Made by a program: the position numbers and the translations under genes. A stretch of DNA of 64,000 nt, taken from positions 372,001 to 436,000 of the forward strand of contig JAQJVL010000602.1 of NCBI GenBank assembly GCA_035578905.1, in the 5' to 3' direction. The notes beneath the pieces were generated by a model. That model was not told the origin of the DNA. It saw only the letters and a list, made by a program, of their open reading frames with translations, and made no database searches. This DNA is from Stictocephala bisonia (taxonomy: Eukaryota; Arthropoda; Insecta; Hemiptera; Membracidae). Each line of letters begins with the position of its first letter. The first letter of the stretch is position 1. Positions 12,103 through 24,100 of the stretch are shown here, piece after piece.

Positions 12103-12990
12103 CTAAGAGGAGTTTTAATGACCAATTACACACTCCTTTAGGCTATGAAGTTAGTGTTAATTTAATAGAGAGGACACTCAATTTCAATATCTCGTCTGAT
12201 ATAAATAATAATTGCTATATACAACCGACTTGTTGTCTATAGTGTATGACAACCGACTTGTAGATTCATACCATTGTCTATAGTAATAGGACTGTCCGCT
12301 CATATGAGTCCCATGAAAACGAGTTTACTCTCCTATAAAATTAGTTCTTATACTATCTTCACAGGTAGCTCCACTGGTCTTCCTCTCTCCGTACATCTCC
12401 AGTACATACTGAAGTAACAAATGGCTACCTAAGCTAATTAATGTAAGTTGTACGAGCGCTTGTTTTAGATCATTCACCGTTAGATAGCAGCAAGGCGTAT
12501 ACATGAAATGCATTGCTTTGGTCTCTGTTTTTACAGTTAATGTTGTACTCTATAATAGACTAGCTGCATGCACCCGCTTCACCGGTCATAATATTGAGTG
12601 TGAAGACTTGCAATCAGAATATAAGTAAAAATTCTTACAAATTCAAGAACATTCAAAAATAACTTAAAGTAAATCAAACTAAATACTTTGAAAAACGATT
12701 CAATCCATCTAACGTCCAATTAGAGCCAAACCACAATTTTATTCAATTTGTTTTTTTATCAGCTGTTAATCAAATAAATCAATCAATGAATACAGCCCCA
12801 TAATAATACCATGGTAATTTTGGAGGCCAGTGGGAACCTGAGTCCTGAACTCGGAGCGGAAAATCCTTTCTTAGTGAGCCTCTAGGGGCCAAGATAAACA
12901 TATGTACAAAATTTAAAGTCGATTGGACGTATAGTTTTGGAGAAATGATGATGAGTGGTAAATGGATTTTATATATATTAAATTTTAAAT
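12103..12990. other. No gene seen
   Basis: AT-rich. The stretch 12810-12960 (GGAGCGGAAAATCC, then TAGTTTTGGAGAAATGATG) has the feel of a decayed transposable element, but no family could be assigned. Confidence 0.4.
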
Positions 12991-12994
12991 TTCG

Positions 12995-13450
12995 AAATCA
13001 GTTTGTTCTCTTAGATAAAAATGTTTCAAAGTCTAGACAAATCTGTAAGTCTACTTTTAGAGGGCACAAATTACTATATTTGTCTCTGAATAAATAAAAT
13101 ATTGTGTTTCTCGCCATGTGTAGCCATGTCCTATGATCTGGAAATGCATGCTTTAAAACTAAATTGTTAATTTTCTGATTGGAAACAGTTTGTTCTCCTA
13201 CATAACAAAGTTTCATAGTCTAGAAAGATCTGTATGTCTACTTTTAGGGGGCGCAAAGTACGGTAATTTACTCTTAATCAGTGAAATATCGTGTTTCTAG
13301 GCATTTTTAGCCATGTCCTATGTCCTGGCTGCACATGTATTCAGATTAAATTGTATATTTTCCCATTGAATATAGTATGTTCTCCTAGATAATAAAGTTT
13401 CACAGTTTAGAAAAATCTGTAAGTCTACTATTAGAGGCCGTGAATTAACC
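12995..13450. repeat. Diverged tandem repeat, about 187-bp period
   Basis: Three successive copies begin near 13000, 13187 and 13374. Each has GTTTGTTCTC(C/T)TA, AAAGTTTCA-AGTCTAGA, TCTGTAAGTCTACTTTTAG and AGCCATGTCCTATG in the same order. The third copy is partial. Non-coding. Confidence 0.8.
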
Positions 13451-14797
13451 AATTTGATTTACACGCACAAATTGAAAATCCGGCTCTACCTAAGGATGAA
13501 GGAGGTGAGATAGAACAAAGATACTAGTTTGCTGTAGAACAGTTCATTTAGCCGCTAAACTCCAATGAGAGAAAAGCTGTTTTTGGCATTTAAAATTTTT
13601 GGCACTATGCCATCTTCGGTTTACTAGAATTTTTCAAAATCCCTTCTTATTTGCAAATCTACAACATAAAACTTTTGAATCTACCGAATTTCAGCCTCGT
13701 AGGCTTAGTACTTTTTTAGTTACAGCGATGAGTGTGTGAGTCAGTGGTATTTGCCTTTTATAGGTAAAAATTATAGATTACAAATGCCAATTTCCAGAAA
13801 TGTAATATTTTCACTATTACGATAAGCATGTGATCACCGATTCCTAAAACCTAAATTCCTGATTTTCACTTTTATGACTATGCGTGACTATTGGCTCTTA
13901 TAGACGAAGGTAATAGCATTGAGTATTTTTGTAATTGTAAGCGTAATCAGCATGCTTGATGTAGCAACAGTATTTTACTTTACCAAGCATTTACTGGTTT
14001 AGAACCGCCTTGATTCCAAACAAATTGACACAGAACCCATTCGAACACATAACAGGTAGATTGATTCGTATAAGGAAAAGCCGGCGAACCAGGGGCCCAA
14101 GGGGAATTCAAAATGTACGATTTAGGAGTTAATAATCCCTCGCCCCCACCTCTTCACTGGCGCACTAGCGAACAATTAATTACAGTGCTGCTAATTTGTG
14201 GTCTTCGTCACTGTTTTATTTTTTTTTATTTTTTTTTTTTTAAGAAGTCTAATATTATTTTGCACTTGTCCATTAGGAAATTGGCACTCTCGTTGTATGG
14301 AGAGTGTGTAATCTGTGAGATTTAACCTCCATATAAGTGGACGACTTTTATTTTGATTATTATAATCCTTCTTTGTGTAATAATAATGGGCTGTTTGACT
14401 TGTTTTTAAGCATGTTTTCTCACAATTCTTCACTTGAGGCTTACATGTAGACATACACTAACCACTCAGGAGACTTGTGAGAATGATGGAAATATACTTC
14501 TAAACTCCTTAAAAGAAGTGTCCAGACCATATTTTTGTTAAATTAAACTAGAATGTTGCTATTGATAATTAGAAATGTTCATCCAGTTTTGTCAGCCTCT
14601 TTTTTTGTTTATAAATAATACACTCAACAAACAATTTTAGCTGGTTGATTGCCCACCTAATAAAACGGAATTCAGTCTAACACAGTGTCATACGTGTAAA
14701 TTTGTCTAAAACAAATTCACACGAATCTTACAAAGATCACACTATAGCAGACAATGTTTTAAAGCATTAAAAAGTAATGGGGCATTAACAATAAGTG
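13451..14797. other. phm upstream region
   Basis: AT-rich, with a poly-T run at 14217-14241. The segment 13600-13740 resembles an old transposable element (CCGAATTTCAGCCTCGTAGG). The region should hold the phm promoter, but no clear TATA/initiator pair was identified. Confidence 0.4.
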
Positions 14798-14845
14798 ATG
14801 TTTATGATTCAGAGTTACGACTCATCCGACTTGTGTTATAGTTGA
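14798..14845 (+). promoter_or_regulatory. Possible upstream ORF just before phm start
   Basis: A 15-codon frame (ATG at 14798, TGA at 14843-14845) ends one base before the phm ATG. If the 5' UTR includes this stretch it could affect initiation at the main start. The transcript start is not known. A TATAAATA at 14610-14617 is the only TATA-like sequence noticed nearby, and no convincing initiator lies about 30 bp downstream of it. Confidence 0.3.
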
Positions 14846-14846
14846 G

Positions 14847-15165
14847 ATGCTGCCAGTGCTGTTGGCGGTGCTGCTGGTTCTACTAGGATGGGTTGTGGTT
14901 AAAGAGCTGATGGATATGAAGGACCTACCTCCAGGACCTTGGGGTTTGCCCATCCTCGGCTCCCTCCTAAAACTGTCACCGACTACCCCTTATCTAAGCC
15001 TCACCCAGCTTGCTGAAAGGTATGGACCCATCTACAGCCTGCGGCTCGGCCGAGTGATGACTGTCGTTCTGAGCGATCCAAAGCTCATCAGAGAGGCTCT
15101 TGGCAGAGAGGAGTTTACAAGTCGAGCAGATCTGTTCTTGACCCATGGCATCATGCAGGGGTATG
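14847..15165 (+). CDS. phm: phm exon 1
   Basis: Encodes residues 1-106 and the first base of codon 107 (Gly): membrane anchor, PPGPWGLP hinge and the start of the N-terminal beta domain (YGPIYSLRLG). It ends in TATG followed by the donor GTGAGT, so it has phase 1. The open frame runs 29 bases past the donor to a stop, but that extension lies in the intron. It is GC-rich relative to its flanks, as are the other exons. Confidence 0.92.
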
Positions 15166-18100
15166 GTGAGTGTGGCCCTAGACCTACAGTTTAACTATTT
15201 ACGTGATTTTTGTGGTTAACTTCAAATGATTGTAAATTTTCAATTATAGTCATGTTCAAAGGGACAAATCACACAGATTCCTTCAACTTGCAGAGTTTAA
15301 GGTGTAAGCAATATAAGACGTCTTCGTTAATTTAAAATGGACATTTAACGGATAATGGTTCAGACTAGTTAATAATTTACAAAAAGACCATTGAAATATT
15401 TTGCTATAGGGAACGGAAGAATCAAACCATGAATGTAAGAAGAAAAGGGAATTCCGACAGAAAATTCACTTATAAACAGCTTGTTTGTATAGACTTAAGA
15501 GTATGTGGCTCAAACCTTGAGTCACAAGATCTTAAATAGCGTAAAAATCCCTCTTAATACCAACACGGCTTCCGCTCAATGGTTGCTATTGGCGCGGACA
15601 CTACTAGAGATATTTGATGTGACCATGTTGGGTGGTCAGATGTTGTGAGGGGTAGAGAACTGAGCATCAGACTTGTCAATTAGCTGAAAATCTGATAAAT
15701 ACAACGTGGTTTGGATTCCACGTAAAGCTGTAGATCCTTTAGTTGCTCTTGCTATTGGGGTATTACTAAATTACATTTTATGAGCTCAATACGAACTCTG
15801 TTGTAGAACACAGGTTATCCACACTCATCCTACATTCGTGTAATCATTCATGTTCGTCTTAAAATACACAAAACGTTGCGTTGCTGTTTCATATTTGTGT
15901 CATATTACTGAATCATTAAAGTGATAAATATTTGTCCGTTAACTGAACAACTGTGGGGGCTGATGGGGGGGGGAGGCATCATAATCATAACTTACTTGGA
16001 GATTTATACTTATGTCAACAAAATAATACCACTTTAATACAACTAACTGCAAAAACCGCCAATAAAGTTCAGATTACCATGACAAATGTAGGAGAAAGAT
16101 GAAGGGTGGGTGGCTGTATCTCCCGCAGATGTTCTGTTGTATCCGCCCTTGGGAGCGTGTCCGGCCGGCGTTCCCTCAGTAGGTTAGTCATACCGACCCA
16201 CCATTAAAGTGAAACCCACACCTCCAACAATGCTGGAGAAATCGGCCCCTCGGCTTCGTAGATGTGTTTCTGTAATTCGGTCATACAGAGTACTCGAGAT
16301 ACCGTAGTCACTATCGAGTAACGGTCCATCAGGAGGGGGGCAGCGAGTCTACGCCACGCCGTTAATCCGGTCATGTGTGTTCAACCCGCTGGTCGAGGTA
16401 ATCAGGGGGATTCGCCAATATTCAAGTAGATAAAGAAAAACAATTGATTACTTCAACAAGTAGCTTGAGAGTGCAATGGGTCGAAAATTGTAAACAATTG
16501 CTACTGAGGTATATGGCGAGTTTTTAAAATTAAATTAGTGAAAAGTAATATGTATATACATTTATTTTTAGTTTTAACCATACGATATTACCTTTAAATT
16601 AAAGTTTATTTATTTATTCATAAGACGCAGACCGACAAGATATGGGCGAATATGGATTTTGAATGAATGTGATGAGTGTAGATGAGCGAATGTAGTCATT
16701 GTTACAAACTAAGGCCGACTATTCCTTAGAAAGTGTCATTAATTAATAGCCCAATGGCAAATGAACAGCCGGTGGTTATCAGCTGATCCTTCTGAAAATA
16801 TATTATGACTCTGATTGGGATCGAACTGAGAACCTTTAGCACATGAAGCTGGGATTGACCCAACTACGCTATCGACCAATTATGCTATTATTATTATCAA
16901 GTAGGATATTATCGGACTATATGGGACAGCCATTACACTAGGTATAAACCTGATGAGCTCATCTAATAAGTCTGTATCTCAGATAGAAGGGCTTTGCACA
17001 AGTAACAGGTGTTCATCTAACAATGAATGTTCCTCAGGTAGAAGGGCTGTGCACAAGTAACAGTTGATTATCTAACAACATTTGTACCTCAGATAGAAGG
17101 GTTGTGCACAAGTAACAGGTGTTCATCTAACAATGAATGTTCCTCAGGTAGAAGGGCTTTGCACAAGTAACAGTTGATTATCTAACAACATTTGTACCTC
17201 AGATAGAAGGGCTTTGCACAAGTAACAGGTGTTCATCTAACAATGAATGTTCCTCAGGTAGAAGGGCTGTGCACAAGTAACAGTTGATTATCTAACAACA
17301 TTTGTACCTCAGATAGAAGGGCTTTGCACAAGTAACAGGTGTTCATCTAACAATGAATGTTCCTCAGGTAGAAGGGCTGTGCACAAGTAACAGGTGCTCA
17401 TCTAACAACGCCAGCATCTCAGGTAGAAGGCCAGAAGGGCTGTGCACAAGTAACAGGTGTTCATCTAACAACGTTTGCATCTCAGGTAGAAGGCCAGAAG
17501 GGCTGTGCACAAGTAACAGGTGTTCATCTAACAACATCTGCTTCTCAGTTAGAAGGCGAGAAGGGCTGTATACAAGTAACAGTTGCTCATCTAACAACGC
17601 CAGCATCTCAGGTAGAAGGCCAGAAGGGCTGTGCACAAGAAACAGGTGCTCATCTAACAACGCCTGCATCTCAAACAACGTCAGCATCTCAGGTAGAAGG
17701 CGAGAAGGACTGTGCAGAAGTAACAGGTGCTCATTTAACAACGTCTGCATCTAAGGTAGAAGGTGAGAAGGGCTATGCACAAGTCACATGTGTTCATCTA
17801 ATAACGTCAGCATATCAGGTAGAAGACGAGAAGAGCTATGCACAAGTAACAGGTGCTCATCTAACAACATCTGCTTCTCAAACAACGTCTGCATCTCAGG
17901 CAGAAGGCGAGAAGGGCTGTGTAAGGTAACAGGTGCTCATCTAACAACGTCTGCATATCAGGTAGAAGGCCAGAAGGGCTTTTCACAAGTAACAGGTGCT
18001 CATCTAACAACGTCAGCATCTCAGGTAGAAGGCCAGAAGGGCTGTGTGCAAGTAACATGAGTTCATTTAACAACGTTTGCATCTCAGGTAGAAGGCCAGA

Positions 18101-21100
18101 AGGACTGTGTACAAGTAACATGTGTTCATCTAACAACGTCTGCATATCAGGTAGAAGGCCAGAAGGGCTGTGTAGAAGTAAAAGGTGCTCATCTAACAAC
18201 GTCAGCATCTCAGGTAGAAGGCCAGAAGGGCTGTGCAAAAGTAACAGTTGCTCATCTAACAACGTCTATACCTCAGGTAGAAAGGCTGTGCACAGGTAAC
18301 ATATGCTCATTTAACCTGTCACATCTGATTTAGGCAGTATTTGGAATTAGTCGTCATCTCCCGATTAATGAGCATCTTTCAGAGTGTGCTGTTGCCGCGT
18401 GACTAGAACTGTGCTTTGAAATTATCATCTGAAGGAATCATCTAGAAGTAATCACACCTGAGCCGAGTTATTCTGGGAGTGTAATTTATAGCCGCAGACA
18501 TTCCCTTGGTGCAAAACAATGATGATTGGTGGTCAGCCTTGGCTCGACAGTCCAGGGCCGTCCCTCGCCGCCATTGACCCTTCTGCTTACGTAACCATGG
18601 TGACTCACTAGCGGAGATTAAGTACAGCAGGATTATGTTTAATATTAACAACGACAGAACTTTAAAAATCTAGAATTGTGAATAGATTAAATCCTTATCA
18701 GGAATCGTCCTTTACCATCACTTTGTGGGGCTGTAGGTATTTAGTAGTTATGTAAGTACATAATTGTGTAAAGTTGCATGAACATTCATGATTTGAAATA
18801 AAATGAAATGAAAATTGTCTTTATTAGGTGGAGTTAGGACTATTAAGTAATCATCTCTTCCACTCAACCATATTTCCAAAAAAAACATTTTTCTTTAACT
18901 ATTTGGAGACTTTTCCAAGAATGGAATTTAGTTTGTCAAAATTTTAATCATAAAATAATATTTATAGCTCAACTCATTATTTAATAAAAATTTAAATAAA
19001 AAGGAAAATATTTATAAATAAAGTGTACGAATTATAAATGTATAAAGAAGATACATCATTATTAGCTAAAACAAGATTTGGTCAAATTCCTTTAGCTGCC
19101 TGCCAAACCCAAACTTTTGTCTGTGCCAATAACAACCTAAACTACTTATATATTTACAAGAACATGTTGTTATTAGCTTCATTTGTAATGAAAGGACTTG
19201 TAAGGAAGTAGACTAATCTACACAATATCTTTGTGAGTTTATATGGAGAAAGCGTTTAGGACATATTGTATAATGAGTGTTTAATACGGTATCCTGCAAC
19301 ATCTTTCCTATCTACTTTATGGATAGCCTATTCGGTAAGAGAAAAAGTTTGGGTTTGGCGGGCAGCTAAGGAATTTGACCCAAGATTGTCTCATTAGTTC
19401 ACACGTTCTCATAGTTTATCAAGTTTGTCTTGATTTATGAAGACTACGTAGGATTGTGTAAAATTGATTGGATACTTCGAATAGAATCTGGGCGATTACT
19501 ATTGTAAGGGAGGGGGTCGGAGTCTGGCGACGTACATTCAGCATAGGCTTTAATTCATTCGATATAAGAAGAGTGTTAAATTTACTCAAATCGAGCAAAA
19601 ATATTGCTCCACTTTTAAGTTACTGCTTTCTAGTTTACAGTGTTGCTGTTTAACACTTAAGATTTCTGAAGTGTTTTTCGTTTTAACAAACCCTTGAATA
19701 AAATGCTTATATTGATCGCAGTTTTTTTCAAACATTGCCGGTTTTTTTCAACTTTGCGGGTTTTTATTTTCAACTATTTATTGAAATTTTAAGAACATGT
19801 ATCACAAACATTAATAAAAAATCTTTAAAGCAGCAGTTCAAATATATTTAGGCCTACTGTTATTGGAAAAAATACGTGAAATATAGGCTTAACCTTTTAG
19901 CATTGGGATTATCTAGAATATATAACATGGCGGACTGCTCCAGACACTTCCACGCCTTGCAAGGAATCATAAACTTAGATGTTAGGTTTGTTTCAAGAAA
20001 AATATTCATCATAATAAATAGCCCATTCGTGGGTATTTATGCGCTTTCTACTCACCTTAAACAATTACATTAAACATGTTTCAAAGCGGTTAAAAATCAG
20101 TTACATTATCATGGGATATAATTTTGTCTAATGGAAAACGTTAATTCAACGGAACAAAATTTAAAGATTAACTTTTAAATCACTTTTAATGAACTTTTTT
20201 CTACTTAACATTTTAGACCATGAGTATGTAATTGGTTTTGTGTACATAATATTATTTTGACCCTAAAAAGACTTGTAACGCACCTAACCTAACATAGCCT
20301 AACAACATGTCCTTCACAACTAATCGTGATTTGCGTGCCTGTCCTCCTTAGTATATTGGCCTTAGATGAAAATTCGTCTTTTGTTGTTGTTAGTTACTTG
20401 TATGTATTATCATCATCCAATGGCTACCAAATACGATTTACTGAAAAAGTACTTTTCTGCCATCTCTTTTAAATACGTATTTAAAGTCAAAACACGTTAA
20501 ATGAACTGAAAAAAAACAAGTGTTTAAAAAAAATTTAAATAACGGAAATTTTATGTAAAAATTACCAAAATTTGAACAGTTGGTTCCGTGGGAAAAATTT
20601 CATGAAATATAGCCTAATCTCGACCAAAAATATATAAGGGTTTCGTATTTATTTTAGGGAAGTAGAGAGTGCATAGTTACCCAAAATAATTCTTGTTTTC
20701 CCTCTTGATCACATGATATGAAATTCACAAATTTTCACGGCCTTATTTACGAGCTTAGAAATTTGGAAAAATACTATAATAGTTTCTGCTTATCCATCCA
20801 AATCCACTCCCCCCTCCCACACAACCCGAACGAACTGTTTTAGGAGTTAGATCAACAGCAATTAAATCAAATGTTTATTATTATTTTTATTCAGCAAACT
20901 ACTATTTTAATAGGCCATGCATTTAAAGAGATAATAAAAATAGAAACAGATTGTTTTGACTGCATTAAATATTAGTTCATCCTCAGACAAGATAATTATC
21001 ATACGGGAAAGAGGTTTTTATACTGTAAAAAGTCAACGATAAACATTGAAAATGATGCACCTCTTAGAAAACAGTTGTTTACGTCACAATCCTTAGAAAG

Positions 21101-24100
21101 GGAAGGTGAGTTATTCAGGAAACTTCCCCTCCGAGATATGCAGTTCTGAGAAACCATTACGTAACCCACGGCCGTGAACTTGAGGTGTAGTTCCAGGTAT
21201 TTTATCGCTCCTTGTCAATTCCTGAATGGAAAAACGGTTTCTGGAAAGGAACGCTAAATTAAGTGTTTGACTCCGTCGTTTGGCATCCACTGTAGTTGAG
21301 AAGATGACAGGCAGTTCTGAGAAACTATTGCGTAACCCATGGCCGTGAACTTGATCTTGAGTTGTACTTCCAGGTATTGTATAGCTCATTGTCATTCGTC
21401 AATGGGAGAACGGTGTCTGGAACAGCGCTAAATTATGTGTTTCACTACGTCATCTTTACTGACACTTCTAAAACAGCGTTGAATTGCCAGTACTAGACAT
21501 TTCCCGGCTCTCTTTTTTGTTACTCATATTTTTTGGTAGTTTATTATTGGTTTATTATTGGTAGGTTCATTAGTGAGTTTATCATAATGACCACTGACAA
21601 ATATTCAGACGTATTATGAGTGGAATGTATATGTATTTCTAGGTCTACAGAATTAGGTAAGCACCAAACCAGCCTGTTCGCTGGACCTAAGCATACGTTA
21701 AATTAATTTTCAGATTTGAGATTTGTAAAAGACAGATTTATTCTCAATTGCAATTGTAGAGTGCAATACGTACACCTTTAAAAAGTAAATAATTATTTTT
21801 AGTATTTGTGATAATGTTAATTCAAATTTTCCATTTGTTTTAAAATGGAAGTAAATCATTGCGTTGTACTTAACCAAGTGATTTTGATTTTATTGGTAGA
21901 CAATATTTAGAGATTTCCATTGCTTCAAGAGTTTAAGGAAATAAACACAATTCTTCGACAGGTACTGATAGTTACAGACTTTAATGAACGCGGATTAGTC
22001 CAGCGTACAGCCATGCGTCACATGTATCTAAAATAATAAAGGAGTTTTTTTGTTTATTGTGACAAATAATAAATGTAACATAACGAATTTACGTAGTACA
22101 CATTTAAAATTAAACACAACCTAATATTTTACAGTTTTGTATATTTTATAAAAGTACAAAAAGCTTGATTTTGAAGTAAAATAAAGCACAATATGTGTAT
22201 TTCAACTATACACTTTTGGTATATGTTTATGTGGAACTGATATGTTCACGTAATGTTCCTTGAGAAACACAGTAAGTTATTTTAAAGTAATATTATAATA
22301 TTAAATTGTTATGGTAACATTACGTGTTCTTTAACATGGTAGACTGCGGAGTTTTTTCATCATACGATATAATTATATATATATATATATATATGTATAT
22401 GTTTATGGGAAAAATAAATAGTAAAGTTGTACAAGGTTAATTTTCACAAATTAATTAAATAATATTCAGTGATTTGTTGAACAATGTATCAATTTAAAAA
22501 AGTTATGCTATCTGTAAAAAGAAGGCCTTATATAGAAAATATTTAATAACAACATCATTATCATGCGACTAGCCCGGTGTGCCCGCTACAATACGGCCTG
22601 TAGAACGCCTGCGAACCAGCGATAGGCATTAGTCCGCGTTCATTCAAGTCTGTAACTATGAGTACTATAACAAACTTCTGTCGTCTTCAGTTGTTACTTG
22701 CTAACTAACTATACTTACTAATCCTATATTTAAAACTATTTTTTCTCCTTAACGCATACCAATTAAAGAAAACACTAAAATCTACATGCTTAAAAACTGC
22801 GATTGAATGTTAAGAAAGTCAAGTGTTGACTAAGTATTTTTATATTGTTGTATCCTTTTTAATATTCATACTTTTGACGTTGGAAAGCACGCATTTTTTA
22901 TATAAACAAAAACTAAAATATGAAACAACAAAACTTATATTGTCAATGCCCAAATTGTTTTAACATTCGTCTTGACACTGACAGGCCCACCCACGTGTGT
23001 TTTAGGGGGCGCACCGCTATCGCGCACCTACCCTTCCGAGAACTCTTAGGGGTAGTTAAGTAAAGGTGAAAATAAATAACAACTGATTTATCATCACGCA
23101 TTTATTGACGCTGAACTCAAGGAGTTCTTGTAATGTGAACTAAAAATTTAGTAATTGTTAAATCACATCGACATAAAACTGATTTATTTATTTAGCTGCT
23201 CAATCTTCTTTTAAGAAAGTACCTTCTCTTACATAAGAGTACAGTGGAAATGACACACCCGCCCACCCATACACGTACAGTGGAAATGACCCACCCACCC
23301 ATACAGTGGAAATGACCCGCCCACCCAACCATACAGTGGAAATGACCCACTCACCCACCCATACACGTACAGTGGAAATGATTTCAATTATTCGGATTTC
23401 AGGAACTTCGTTAGTATTTAGCCACTCACATGTGTCTGTTTACATGGATTTTAAGCATTTTAAAAATATATAACCATTCAAATGCAGTGAGCTCTTCTTG
23501 TTAGATTCTTGTTCTTGTTAGAAAAGGTTACATAACCCTGACTCAAGTCCTTCACCTCCTCGCCACCCCCGGGAGAAAGCACTTGGGGTCGTCACTATGT
23601 GAGCTAATAACCCTGACTCAAGTCCTTCTCGCCACTCCCGGAGGAATAAACTTGAGGTCGTCACTATGTGAGCTACTAGCCTGCTTCAAGTCTATCACCT
23701 TCCTGCCGTCCCCAGAGTAAATGCGTGTGAGGTCATCACTATGTGTGCTTTTAACCCTGAAAGAGCCCCAAGTCCTTCACCCCTCGCCAACCCAGGGATA
23801 TGTACTTGAGCTCACACTATGTGTGCTATTAAGCCTTTTAGAGCCCCAAGTCCTTCACCCCTCGCCAACCCAGGGGTATGTACTTGAGCTCACACTATGT
23901 GTGCTATTGAGCCTTTGAGAGCCCCAAGTCCTTCACCCCTCGCCAACCCAGGGGTATGTACTTGAGCTCACACTATGTGTGCTATTGAGCCTTTGAGAGC
24001 CCCAAGTCCTTCACCTCCTCGCCAACCCTGGGAGAACGTACTTGAGCTCATCACTATGTGTGCTATTAACCCTATAAGAGCCCCAAGTCCTTCACCTCCT

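Noticed and set aside
17353..18299. Ser/Asn/Gly-rich frames of 80-133 codons
   Set aside because: Products of the 63-bp array, open on both strands.
16965..18312. CRISPR array
   Set aside because: Units are contiguous variants of a single sequence without unique spacers, and the genome is eukaryotic. The same holds for the other arrays.
20282..20305. Another telomere-like tract (CACCTAACCTAACATAGCCTAA)
   Set aside because: Only about three imperfect units and no inverted repeats were found around it.
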